A stretch of 64,000 nt of DNA, from positions 96,141 through 160,140 of the forward strand of contig NZ_JAEUAT010000017.1 in the NCBI RefSeq assembly GCF_019511525.1, written 5' to 3'. Position numbers and translations under genes: made by a program. Position 1 is the first letter of the stretch. Every line of letters begins with the position of its first letter. Positions 52,781-60,975 of this stretch are shown piece by piece. Below the pieces are notes generated by a model. It was given only the letters and a program-made list of their open reading frames with translations, did no database searches and had not been told where the DNA came from. The stretch comes from Rhizobium cauense. Lineage in GTDB: Bacteria > Pseudomonadota > Alphaproteobacteria > Rhizobiales > Rhizobiaceae.

Positions 52781-53761
52781 GTGTATTTGGGTACGCAGGT
52801 CGCAGCGCGCGACGACGATGATTTTCGTGTTTTTGCCCAGCTTGGGGTGAAGCATATTTCCGCCGACCCGCCGGGTCCTCCGTCCGGCTGGACGCTGGAC
52901 GATCTCGAACGCCATCGCGACCACGTGGAAAGCTTCGGTCTTGTACTGGACATGATTCAGCTTCCCCTTCCCTCACAACCAATCGAGAAGGCCTCTTACC
53001 CCGACATTCTTCTGGCCGGGCCGGAGCGCGACCGTCAGATCGACGCGGTTTGCCGGATGATCGAGAACTGTGCAAAGGCCGGCATTCCCGCAACAAAGTA
53101 CAACCTCAATCTGATCGGCATACCACGCACGGAACTCGAAAAGGGTCGTGGCGGGTCGCTCAATGAGGCGTTCCGCTGGGACAGGGCCGACCATCAGGCG
53201 CTGCCTGGGCTTGCAGGCGTGCTGTCGGAGGATGAGAACTGGGAACGGATTGACTACTTCCTGGAGCGCGTCGTGCCTGTTGCAGAAAGCAACCGTGTCC
53301 GCCTCGCCTGCCATCCACACGACCCGTACACACCACCTGGCTATCGCGGTGTCACGAGGGTGTTAGGGACAGTCGACGGGCTCAAGAAGTTCGTCCAGAT
53401 GCGCGAAAGCCCCTACCATGGCCTGAACTTCTGCCAAGGCTCGATCGGCGAGATGCTCGACAATCCGCGCGAGGAGATAGACGACATCATCCGTTGGTTC
53501 GGAACGCGCGGCAAGATCTTCAACCTGCACTTTCGCAATATCAGCGGCGGCAAGCTTTCCTTCATGGAAACCTTCCCCGACGAGGGCGACATGGACATGG
53601 TCCGATCGCTGAAAGTCTACAAGGAGATCGGCTACAAATACATGGTCATGCCGGATCATGTGCCGCGGATCGCTGGCAGGGATGCGAGCGGCGTCGCCTT
53701 CAGCTTTTGCTATGGCTACATCGCCGCCCTGCTTGAAGCCCTGGACGCCGGGCATCTCTGA
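52781..53761 (+). CDS. uxuA: Mannonate dehydratase
   Basis: A 326-residue TIM-barrel UxuA-family enzyme expected to dehydrate D-mannonate to 2-keto-3-deoxygluconate. Conserved features include HPHDP (near 186), NFCQGSIGEM with the family Cys, HFRNISGG and MPDHVP. It is shorter than the E. coli enzyme (about 394). The GTG start is set by GGGAGGAC upstream and the family start YLGTQVAARD. Pairing with kdgD, which uses a different intermediate, leaves the exact substrate open. Confidence 0.85.
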   Translation: MYLGTQVAARDDDDFRVFAQLGVKHISADPPGPPSGWTLDDLERHRDHVESFGLVLDMIQLPLPSQPIEKASYPDILLAGPERDRQIDAVCRMIENCAKAGIPATKYNLNLIGIPRTELEKGRGGSLNEAFRWDRADHQALPGLAGVLSEDENWERIDYFLERVVPVAESNRVRLACHPHDPYTPPGYRGVTRVLGTVDGLKKFVQMRESPYHGLNFCQGSIGEMLDNPREEIDDIIRWFGTRGKIFNLHFRNISGGKLSFMETFPDEGDMDMVRSLKVYKEIGYKYMVMPDHVPRIAGRDASGVAFSFCYGYIAALLEALDAGHL

Positions 53762-53806
53762 TGTCGGCTCAATTCCCAATAAAGCAATAAATTCAAGGAC
53801 TCTGAT

Positions 53807-54730
53807 ATGGAACCCAACGCCATCAAGAAAGCTGTCGGCGACGGCCTTCTCTCTTTCCCCGTCACGCATTTTGACAGCGCCAACCAGTTCGACGAGGCCG
53901 CCTACCGCACACATGTCGACTGGCTCGCAAGCTTTCAAGCGAGCGCCCTCTTTGCCGCCGGCGGCACCGGGGAGTTCTTCTCACTCAATCCTTCGGAAGT
54001 TCCGCAAGTCGTACGCGCCGCCAAGGCTGCAGCCGGCAAGACACCAATTATCTCGGGCACGGGCTATGGGACATCCCTTGCTATCGAGATTGCACAATCG
54101 GCCGAGAGGGCCGGCGCGGACGGTTTGCTGCTGCTACCTCCCTATCTCATGTTTTCTGAACAGGCCGGACTGATCGCTCACGTGAAGGCGGTCTGCAAAT
54201 CAGTCGGAATCGGCGTCATCGTTTACAACCGCGATAACGCAATCCTGTCTGCAGACAGCCTGGCAAGGCTGTGTGATGAATGCCCCAACCTGATAGGCTT
54301 CAAGGATGGTGTGGGTGACGTCGACCGCGTCATCGAGATCACCACCAAGATCGGCGACCGCCTGGTTTATGTCGGCGGCATGCCCACCCATGAGGTTTAC
54401 GCCCAGGCCTATTTCGCGGCGGGTGTCACCACCTATTCGTCAGCTGTTTTCAACTTTGTTCCGGCACTGGCTCAGCGCTTCTACCAGGCCCTGCGCAAAG
54501 GCGACCAGAAGACGGTGGATCAGATACTCAAGGACTTCTTCTTCCCGTTCGTGGCCTTGCGCAACCGAAAGAAAGGCTACGCTGTCTCGATTATCAAGGC
54601 GGGCCTCAAGGTCATCGGTCGCGATCCAGGCTCGGTCCGCGCTCCGTTGACCGACCTCACAAGCGACGAGCTGTCCGCGCTTGAATCTATTCTCAGCGCT
54701 AATGACTACGCCCGGCTGGCCGCCGAATAG
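53807..54730 (+). CDS. kdgD: 5-dehydro-4-deoxyglucarate dehydratase
   Basis: A 307-residue DapA/NAL-superfamily lyase. The Schiff-base lysine is Lys166 in IGFKDGVGD, and the conserved Tyr140 lies in VIVYNRDN. GGTGEFFSL (52-60) is characteristic of the KdgD branch. It decarboxylates and dehydrates 5-dehydro-4-deoxyglucarate to 2-oxoglutarate semialdehyde in hexarate or uronate breakdown. AAGGA precedes the ATG. It lies 45 bases after uxuA. Confidence 0.88.
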   Translation: MEPNAIKKAVGDGLLSFPVTHFDSANQFDEAAYRTHVDWLASFQASALFAAGGTGEFFSLNPSEVPQVVRAAKAAAGKTPIISGTGYGTSLAIEIAQSAERAGADGLLLLPPYLMFSEQAGLIAHVKAVCKSVGIGVIVYNRDNAILSADSLARLCDECPNLIGFKDGVGDVDRVIEITTKIGDRLVYVGGMPTHEVYAQAYFAAGVTTYSSAVFNFVPALAQRFYQALRKGDQKTVDQILKDFFFPFVALRNRKKGYAVSIIKAGLKVIGRDPGSVRAPLTDLTSDELSALESILSANDYARLAAE

Positions 54731-54750
54731 CGTGTAGGCCATGCGTTCAG

Positions 54751-54786
54751 GCAGGGCATTGGAGGCACGCCGCTTCCATGCCCTGC
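54751..54786. terminator. Hairpin between convergent kdgD and hybrid kinase
   Basis: GCAGGGCATTGGA (54751-54763) pairs with TCCATGCCCTGC (54775-54786), giving a 12-bp stem with one bulged T and an 11-base loop. It lies between convergent stop codons and is followed by a short T-rich TGCATTT. It could act as a bidirectional terminator, though a proper U-tract is weak. Confidence 0.45.
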
Positions 54787-54810
54787 TGCATTTCATGCAG
54801 GTCCCGGACG

Positions 54811-56556
54811 TCAATCAGGACGCGCGGCTTGAATGGCGTTGCCTAACTCCTCGCCGCTAATCGGCTTGTGCAGGATGCGAAAGCCGCTTTCGCTCACTTC
54901 CTTCAAACGGGACGGCGACGTGTCGCCCGTCACCACGATCGCCGGAACGGAACGCCCCAGGTAGGAGCGAAGGGTCCGGATCGCGTCGAGACCTGTGAGA
55001 CCATGCCCCAGGCGGTAGTCGGCGATTATCAGATCAACTGGGGGATTGGTCATCGACACATCTGCCAAATGAACTTCCTGCACTTCGGCAGCCGTTCGGC
55101 CCGCATAGACTCGGTGCCCTTCCAACGTCAGCAATTGCTCCATCGCTTGGAGCACATCCGTCTCGTCTTCCACCAACATTATACCAAGAAGGCAGCCTCC
55201 GGACGGAAGGCTGGCACTGCTCGCAGTTAGCGCACCTAGCCCCTGATGGACAGGGAGAGTTATGGAAAACATTGATCCATGGCCGTACATGGAAGTCAGT
55301 CTCAGGGGGTGCTCAAGGAGATCTGCTGTGCGGCGAACGATAGCAAGCCCGAGCCCCAACCCCTGAGTGCGATCGCGTGCAGAATTCTGCAACTGGACGA
55401 ACTCCTCGAAAACACTCGTCTGCTTATCCGACGGGATGCCTCCACCGGTATCCCAGACCTGAATTTCCACACGGTTGCCGCGCCTGCGGCATCCGAGCAG
55501 GACCGTCCCCCTCTTCGTATATCGGAAGGCATTTGACAGCAGATTGTTGAGGATACGCCTGAGAAGCAAGGGATCGCTATCAACCCACAGATCAGACATG
55601 ACGACGCGCCATGCCAGCCCCCGCTGCTCGGCCTCGGCTACAAATTCTGTTCGGAGATCGTGAAAGAGCTCGCCCAGCGCTACCGGTTCCTTTGCAACCC
55701 TGACCACACCTGCATCTAGACGGGAAATGTCGAGCAGCGCGTTTAAGAGGCCACTGAGGTTACCGACTACGGTTTTGGCTTTTTCAGCGAGATCCCGTGC
55801 TGCTCCCGAAGGGACGTCGCCGCGCCGTCCCAACAATGCGAGCGTGGAAACAAGCAGGCTGAGGGCATGGAGAGGCTGACGTAAATCGTGGCTGGCGGCG
55901 GCGAGAAAGCGTGTTTTCGCACGGTCCGCGCTCTGCGCGCGATCGCGTTCCTCCTGCAAGTCCTCAACGAGCGTCTCATTCTCCAGCCGCAAACTTATGG
56001 TCTCACGCAACATCCGGTAGGTAGTGCGGCAGTAGTAGAAGTTAATGCAGACAAGTGCGACCAGAAGGAAGAGGAAGGGAGCGGACATCTCGCTGTCGAC
56101 AGTCATGCAACGCACGGCAATCGGGAGGACCGTCGCAAGTATTGATCCGATGAGAGCCGGAGGAAAAGCAGAAAGGGAAGGTACGGTGCCGCAAACCAGT
56201 CCGGTCAGGACGATGACGGTGAACGACAACACAACCGGGGACCCCGGGAGAAACCCTACCCAACCGAGCGATCCCCACAAGAGCCCCGACATCCACGAGA
56301 AAGTTGCGGCGAGCCACGCCCAGGAGCGTTCCGAGCCCGGTTCGGGAGCAAGCTGAAAGAAGCGCCGCGACACGAGAACACGCGTTGCCGTGAGCATATA
56401 CAGTGCACAAAGCCACCCCCCTATCCAAGTTGTAGGGACCTCGGTTCTCAACACATATGCGGCCGCCAGCGAGATGACGATGTTCGAAATGACCACCCCG
56501 TAGGAATTGCGGTACAGAAGTTCGATGAGCGCTTGACGTATTTTGTCTTCTTGCAT
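54811..56556 (-). CDS. Hybrid sensor histidine kinase with C-terminal receiver
   Basis: A 581-residue membrane-bound kinase. Five or six hydrophobic helices lie at about 18-175, then a coiled coil (185-210). The HisKA domain has the phosphoacceptor His223 in AASHDLRQPLH. The HATPase domain (about 320-440) contains NNLLSNAFRYT, DTGGGIP and GLGLGLAIV. The C-terminal receiver (about 458-577) has phosphoacceptor Asp513 and Lys564. GGAG precedes the ATG. It is divergent from a NarL-type regulator and probably signals to it. The stimulus is unknown. Confidence 0.9.
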   Translation of the reverse strand: MQEDKIRQALIELLYRNSYGVVISNIVISLAAAYVLRTEVPTTWIGGWLCALYMLTATRVLVSRRFFQLAPEPGSERSWAWLAATFSWMSGLLWGSLGWVGFLPGSPVVLSFTVIVLTGLVCGTVPSLSAFPPALIGSILATVLPIAVRCMTVDSEMSAPFLFLLVALVCINFYYCRTTYRMLRETISLRLENETLVEDLQEERDRAQSADRAKTRFLAAASHDLRQPLHALSLLVSTLALLGRRGDVPSGAARDLAEKAKTVVGNLSGLLNALLDISRLDAGVVRVAKEPVALGELFHDLRTEFVAEAEQRGLAWRVVMSDLWVDSDPLLLRRILNNLLSNAFRYTKRGTVLLGCRRRGNRVEIQVWDTGGGIPSDKQTSVFEEFVQLQNSARDRTQGLGLGLAIVRRTADLLEHPLRLTSMYGHGSMFSITLPVHQGLGALTASSASLPSGGCLLGIMLVEDETDVLQAMEQLLTLEGHRVYAGRTAAEVQEVHLADVSMTNPPVDLIIADYRLGHGLTGLDAIRTLRSYLGRSVPAIVVTGDTSPSRLKEVSESGFRILHKPISGEELGNAIQAARPD

Positions 56557-56677
56557 TGCGTGTCTCCAAGCGCCCTGTATTTATCAGCAGAACGATCCAT
56601 TCTAGCAAAAATTGATTCTTTGCACGGTGCCTTCCACAGGTTGCTCAAAAATGGATTCGCCGCTGATGGAGATAAAA

Positions 56678-57316
56678 ATGATGCGCCGGACAACAGTCAT
56701 TCTGGCTGACGATCACGCGATCGTAAGGGAAGGCCTCAAGCTTTTGATCTCCGCCATGGCGAACGTGTCTGTCGTGGCGGAGGCCGCTGACGGCGACAGG
56801 CTCTTGAACCTCGTACGCAGCGTGACTGCGGACATTTTGATACTCGACCTCGGGATGCCAGGCGTCGCTGCACAGTTCATCTCCGACTTGCACTCACTCG
56901 CTCCTCGTATGAAAATTGTGGTGCTGACCGCAAATACCGAACCGAGAATGGTCCGCGCGGCGATTGAAGCGGGTGCCAGCGCCTATCTCACCAAGGACGG
57001 CGACCCCGAAGAGTTGGCCGACGCCTTCGCGGCAATCAGGAACGGCGATACCTATTTGGGGCAGACTGTCCGATTTGCGAAAAGCGGCCACGTCCCTGTC
57101 ACCGACATCCTGTCGCCCGTCCCGCTAACGCCACGCGAACTGCAGACACTGCAGATGGTTGCGCAAGGTATGACGGGCCGGGAAACCGCTCAGCGCCTGG
57201 GGATCAGCCCTCTAACGGCGCGCAAGCACCGCGAAAACCTCATGAGAAAGCTCAATCTGCACAGCACTGCAGAGCTGACAGCTTATGCTGTACGCTTGGG
57301 GATGCCAGTCGGTTGA
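56678..57316 (+). CDS. NarL/FixJ-family response regulator
   Basis: A 212-residue two-component regulator. The receiver domain (about 1-122) has the acidic pair Asp11/Asp12, phosphoacceptor Asp57 and KDGDPEEL at the Lys position. The LuxR-type helix-turn-helix (about 145-208) reads LTPRELQTLQMVAQGMTGRE and HRENLMRKLNLHS. The start at 56678 is favoured by GGAGA 6 bases upstream; ATG at 56651 or 56666 is possible. It is divergent from the hybrid kinase. Confidence 0.9.
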   Translation: MMRRTTVILADDHAIVREGLKLLISAMANVSVVAEAADGDRLLNLVRSVTADILILDLGMPGVAAQFISDLHSLAPRMKIVVLTANTEPRMVRAAIEAGASAYLTKDGDPEELADAFAAIRNGDTYLGQTVRFAKSGHVPVTDILSPVPLTPRELQTLQMVAQGMTGRETAQRLGISPLTARKHRENLMRKLNLHSTAELTAYAVRLGMPVG

Positions 57317-57400
57317 CCGAGTCACAACCTCACCAGCCGCACCTGACGACAAGATTCGCTTAACCATCAACCGATCGTCGAAGAAGAAAAGCGTTCCGAG

Positions 57401-57416
57401 TACGACAGCTGTCGTA
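57401..57416. promoter_or_regulatory. 16-bp perfect palindrome upstream of lysE-family gene
   Basis: TACGACAG followed directly by its reverse complement CTGTCGTA forms a perfect 16-bp palindrome. It lies 59 bases before the exporter start, in a 158-base gap. It resembles a dimeric repressor operator (for example TetR type), but no such regulator is adjacent. Confidence 0.45.
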
Positions 57417-57474
57417 TTCATTCCCGCGAGCACTCGCCCTACTCCTCCCGCCGTCAACAACTGGGAGGAGCAAA

Positions 57475-58095
57475 ATGCTGCCGTCGTTGGAACTATGGAT
57501 ACCCTTCGCCATTGCGACAGTTGCCTTCGCATGCGTGCCAGGGCCGGCTATACTTTACATGACGGCTCAAACGCTGGCACATGGACGCAAGGCGGGATTG
57601 ATGTCCGCACTCGGCGTCCACATTGGCTGCTACGTGCACATAATGGCAGCCGCAGTTGGACTCGCATCGCTGATCAACCACGCGCCAATGGCCTATACAG
57701 CAATGAAATTTGTGGGCGCCAGCTATCTCGTTTGGCTTGGTGTGAGGATGTTTCTTGGGTGGAGCAATGGGGGCGATGAGGCTGATAGACCCGCATCGGC
57801 GAGCTTGCGTGACAGCATCATTGTTGAGGTCCTCAATCCGAAGACCGTGCTGTTCTTCCTGACATTCCTGCCACAGTTCGTCGATCCCTCGGCAGTGATG
57901 CCGCTCTGGGCGCAGTTCCTGATTCTGGGCATTTTCGTCAACCTCGTCTTTTCGCTCGCAGACGTCGCGTCGGTTGGCATCGCCTCCCTTGCTCTTGTGC
58001 GGTTGAAGGGCGGATACACCGGGTCAATCGTGCCTAGGACCTGTGGCTCAATCCTAATCGGCCTTGGTCTCACGCTCGCTGGCCACCACGTTTGA
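57475..58095 (+). CDS. LysE/RhtB-family exporter
   Basis: A 206-residue inner-membrane exporter with about six helices. The family motif VPGPAILYMTAQTLAHGRKAG lies at about 21-41 (partly quoted), and NPKTVLFFLTFLPQFVDP near 120-137. Members export amino acids or derivatives such as homoserine lactone; the substrate is unknown. GGGAGGAG precedes the ATG. Confidence 0.88.
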   Translation: MLPSLELWIPFAIATVAFACVPGPAILYMTAQTLAHGRKAGLMSALGVHIGCYVHIMAAAVGLASLINHAPMAYTAMKFVGASYLVWLGVRMFLGWSNGGDEADRPASASLRDSIIVEVLNPKTVLFFLTFLPQFVDPSAVMPLWAQFLILGIFVNLVFSLADVASVGIASLALVRLKGGYTGSIVPRTCGSILIGLGLTLAGHHV

Positions 58096-58164
58096 TCGTA
58101 CCTGTGGCGTCACAACCACGACCGAGCACCAAGGAAGAACGAGTACGGCTGGCAGCACAACACA

Positions 58165-58192
58165 ATCACCGGACGCTCACAGCGCCGGTGAT
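58165..58192. terminator. Stem-loop downstream of lysE-family gene
   Basis: ATCACCGG (58165-58172) and CCGGTGAT (58185-58192) pair perfectly. A further CGC/GCG pairing closes a 5-base TCACA loop, with one bulged A. No U-tract follows, so it may be a transcript-end stabiliser or a Rho-assisted terminator for the exporter gene. The rest of the 332-base gap (58096-58427) holds no gene and contains the amiC promoter and leader. Confidence 0.45.
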
Positions 58193-58263
58193 GCACTAGA
58201 TAGCTCCTTGCGGCGCTCAAACGGAAGAACTCTGGGCGAATTTGAAATCGCCTATAACACGCC

Positions 58264-58292
58264 TTGACAAATCCCCCATGCCTGTCTTTTAT
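58264..58292 (+). promoter_or_regulatory. Sigma70-type promoter for the amiC operon
   Basis: A consensus -35 TTGACA (58264-58269) and a -10 TTTTAT (58287-58292) are separated by exactly 17 bases. Transcription would begin near 58298-58300, leaving a leader of about 130 bases before amiC. The elements are seen directly. Confidence 0.65.
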
Positions 58293-58427
58293 GCAGGCCT
58301 GCAGATTAGGCAATGGGCCACTGCGGATGACATGACTTCGATAGTCGCTGGGCAGTTTCGCCTCATGACGCTCCGTCCTTGACGGAAACCGCGTCGTGGG
58401 GTTTTTTGTGTTTGAAGGAATGATACG
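58293..58427 (+). promoter_or_regulatory. Structured leader RNA, probable ANTAR target
   Basis: The leader begins with GCCT/AGGC pairing (58297-58311, 7-base loop). A nested stem follows: ACTGC (58320-58324) with GCAGT (58352-58356), enclosing GACT/AGTC (58334-58346). It then runs into the intrinsic terminator. ANTAR proteins such as AmiR bind paired hairpins just upstream of a terminator. The exact dual hexaloop consensus could not be confirmed by eye. Confidence 0.5.
58361..58407 (+). terminator. Intrinsic terminator in amiC leader
   Basis: CCTCATGACGC (58361-58371) pairs over 11 positions, two of them G-U, with GCGTCGTGGGG (58391-58401), followed at once by TTTTTT (58402-58407). An inner TCCGTC-CTT-GACGGA hairpin tops the stem. 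It stands between the promoter and amiC, so transcription of the operon needs read-through. This is the classical layout for antitermination control. Confidence 0.8.
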
Positions 58428-59549
58428 TTGAAGATCGGCGTTCTCTTTTCGACGACGGGGCCATATGGGGCGATGGGCCGCGATGCCCGCGACGGCACCC
58501 ATTTCGCCTTCGAGGAACTCGCCCACACCAGCGACCTTTCAATAGAACCTGTCTTCTTCGACCCCCACGCAGATCTCGCTGCCTACCTCGAAGGCGCGCG
58601 ACAGCTGCTTCGGGCCGGATGCCGTCACATCATTGGCACGATTACGTCAGCGGCACGCAAGGAAGTCATCCCGCTTGTGGAGAAGCATGACGCGCTCCTT
58701 TGGTACATGTGTCCATACGAAGGCTTCGAAGCCAACGAGAACGTGATCTATGTCGGTGGCTGCCCCAACCAGCACCTCATTCCGCTTTTTGAGCACCTGA
58801 TCCCCAAGTACGGCAAGCGACCCTATCTTGTCGGCGCCAACTATGTTTGGGGTTGGGAGATGAACAGACTGGCACGGGAGCTTGTCACCAACGCCGGCGG
58901 CGACGTTCTTGGCGAGCGTTACCTGCCGCTTGAGGAAACTGCCGTCGAGCGCATTATCGCCGACATCGAGCAGCGTCGGCCAACGTTCATCCTGAATAAT
59001 CTCATTGGTCCTTCGAGCTACGCATTCCTTGAAGGAATCAAGGCTCTCGCCGACCGCGACCCGGGATTTCGGGCGCAAAATTGCCCCGTTGTCAGCTGCG
59101 ACCTTATGGAATGCGAGCTGGACGACATTGCCCCTGGCGCCGCCATTGGCCAGCTATGCGCAGCCTCCTACTTCGACAGCATCGCGACACCAGACAACAC
59201 TGCCTTCAAGGCGCGGGTGGCAGCCCACTATGGCTCTAGCCGTCGCGTCTCTGGTGTTTTTGCCAGCGCATACACTGCCGCGCGTCTTTGCGCTGATACG
59301 ATCGTTGCTGCTGGAAGCGATGATCCGGTTGCAACGAAGGCCGAACTACACAGCAAATCCTGGCCGACGCTTTTTGGCTCACTCGTTGTTGACCGCGAGA
59401 CAAACCACGCGGCGCTGCCCTTTCATCTCGGCCGAATTAACGCTGATAACGCCTTCGACATTGTCGCCTCTCGTCCACCGCTGGCAGCCGATCCATACCT
59501 GACCCGCCGAAACGCCCCAGCTTCACCAAAACTGCGGGTGGTGTCATGA
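58428..59549 (+). CDS. amiC: AmiC-type amide sensor (negative regulator of AmiR)
   Basis: A 373-residue type I periplasmic-binding-fold protein (Peripla_BP_5) related to AmiC and urea/amide-binding proteins. It has no signal peptide: it begins MKIGVLFSTTGPYGAMGRD, so it is cytoplasmic like AmiC, which holds AmiR inactive until an amide binds. The TTG start is set by AAGGA 8 bases upstream and by the fold's first strand. It overlaps amiR by ATGA, giving coupled translation of sensor and antiterminator. Confidence 0.85.
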   Translation: MKIGVLFSTTGPYGAMGRDARDGTHFAFEELAHTSDLSIEPVFFDPHADLAAYLEGARQLLRAGCRHIIGTITSAARKEVIPLVEKHDALLWYMCPYEGFEANENVIYVGGCPNQHLIPLFEHLIPKYGKRPYLVGANYVWGWEMNRLARELVTNAGGDVLGERYLPLEETAVERIIADIEQRRPTFILNNLIGPSSYAFLEGIKALADRDPGFRAQNCPVVSCDLMECELDDIAPGAAIGQLCAASYFDSIATPDNTAFKARVAAHYGSSRRVSGVFASAYTAARLCADTIVAAGSDDPVATKAELHSKSWPTLFGSLVVDRETNHAALPFHLGRINADNAFDIVASRPPLAADPYLTRRNAPASPKLRVVS

Positions 59550-60127
59550 GAGAAACTCCCAATTTCACCGGCTGGCGCGTCACCATCTTGCATCGCGAGG
59601 ATGGCAATACCGAACGTCTGACCCGTCAGCTTCGGTTGCTCGGTCTGCAAACGAAACTCCAATGGTCGACACTGTCAGCTGCCGAGCTGCCTGATCTCGT
59701 CATTGTCGATGCCGATCAGGGCTGGGACAATTTGCTTCCGTGGAATGGTGGCACGCCGAATTGTCCGGTAGTGGCTTTGCTTGGCTCGGAAGCGCCTGGG
59801 CGCATCGCCTGGGCCATGGAACAGGGCGCCGGGTCCATCATTGCCAAACCTATCGCCGCGTCGGCGGTATACCCTGCACTCGTTATGGCCGTATCGATCC
59901 ACCAGGAACGCAAAGCCTTCGCACAGCGTCTGCAATATCTGGAGGAGAGGGTGCGGCTTCGCCCGCTCGTTCATGCCGCTGTCGAGAAGTTGATGGTGGC
60001 TCGCGCAATAGACGAGGACCGCGCCTACGCGATTTTGCGCGATTGCGCCATGAAGCGGCGATTGCCAATGGAGCAGATCGCTGCCTTTATCCTGGGCGGC
60101 GCCGAACCGCTGCCGGAGGCAGGTTGA
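59546..60127 (+). CDS. amiR: AmiR-type ANTAR antiterminator
   Basis: A 193-residue protein with a degenerate receiver-like N-terminal domain (about 10-115, DLVIVDADQGWD) and a coiled coil (about 118-140, QERKAFAQRLQYLEERV). The C-terminal three-helix ANTAR RNA-binding domain is at about 135-185 (AVEKLMVARAIDEDRAYAILRD, partly quoted). This is the AmiR/NasT architecture. It should prevent termination at the leader hairpin when AmiC releases it. It is tightly overlapped by amiC upstream and by a permease downstream. Confidence 0.87.
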   Translation: MRETPNFTGWRVTILHREDGNTERLTRQLRLLGLQTKLQWSTLSAAELPDLVIVDADQGWDNLLPWNGGTPNCPVVALLGSEAPGRIAWAMEQGAGSIIAKPIAASAVYPALVMAVSIHQERKAFAQRLQYLEERVRLRPLVHAAVEKLMVARAIDEDRAYAILRDCAMKRRLPMEQIAAFILGGAEPLPEAG

Positions 60128-60975
60128 TGCGTGTTATAAAGGCATTGTTGCGCCAGCCCGCAGCTCTGTTCGGCCTCCTCGTGGTTCTGCTCGTCATTTT
60201 CATGGCGATCGCCGCGCCGTGGATCGCGCCATTCAGCCCCGACGATCAGATGTTCGACGGACTCTCCCTTGAAGGTGCCCCACTACCGCCCGGCGGCCAG
60301 TTTCTTCTCGGCACCGACACGCTCGGACGCGACCTTTTTTCACGCCTGCTCTTCGGCGCACGCACGTCACTCATCATCGGACTGGTCGCGAACGGGATTG
60401 CAGTTGCGATCGGCCTGTTGATCGGCATCCTCGCCGGTTATCTCCGCGGCCTGCTCGGTAACGTGTTGATGCGCTTCACCGATCTGATGATGGCCTTTCC
60501 TGCCTTGCTTCTTGCGATCGTCCTCGCCGCTCTGCTGCGGCCAAGCCTCTGGATCGTCGCGATGGTCATCGCGCTCGTCAACTGGGTACAGGTTGCGCGC
60601 ATTGTCTATACCGAGACACGGGGTCTAGTGGAGCGCGATTTCATAATGGCTCAGCGTTCGCTCGGTGCCGGCCATTTCCGGATCCTGTTCGTACACATAC
60701 TGCCCCATCTCATGCCCACAGCCATCGTCTGGGGCACGCTCGGAATCGCAACAACGGTTCTACTTGAGGCAACGCTCTCCTTCCTTGGCATCGGCGTCCA
60801 GCCACCGCAGCCATCTTGGGGCAACATCATTTTTGAAAGCCAAAGCTACTTTCAGGCGGCTCCGTGGCTCGTGTTTTTCCCGGGCGCCGTAATCTTGCTG
60901 ACAGCCCTTTCCTTCAACCTCGTCGGCGATGCACTGCGCGACATTCTCGACCCAACGCAACGGGGGCGCGGCTGA
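60127..60975 (+). CDS. ABC transporter permease, DppC type
   Basis: A 282-residue OppC/DppC-family permease with six helices and the GTDTLGRDLFSRLLFGARTS segment near 58-77. The EAA-type loop is ERDFIMAQRSLGAGHFRILF near 160-180. The ATG overlaps the amiR TGA, so it belongs to the amiC operon. The permease order is C then B, reversed from the usual dpp order. Confidence 0.88.
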   Translation: MRVIKALLRQPAALFGLLVVLLVIFMAIAAPWIAPFSPDDQMFDGLSLEGAPLPPGGQFLLGTDTLGRDLFSRLLFGARTSLIIGLVANGIAVAIGLLIGILAGYLRGLLGNVLMRFTDLMMAFPALLLAIVLAALLRPSLWIVAMVIALVNWVQVARIVYTETRGLVERDFIMAQRSLGAGHFRILFVHILPHLMPTAIVWGTLGIATTVLLEATLSFLGIGVQPPQPSWGNIIFESQSYFQAAPWLVFFPGAVILLTALSFNLVGDALRDILDPTQRGRG

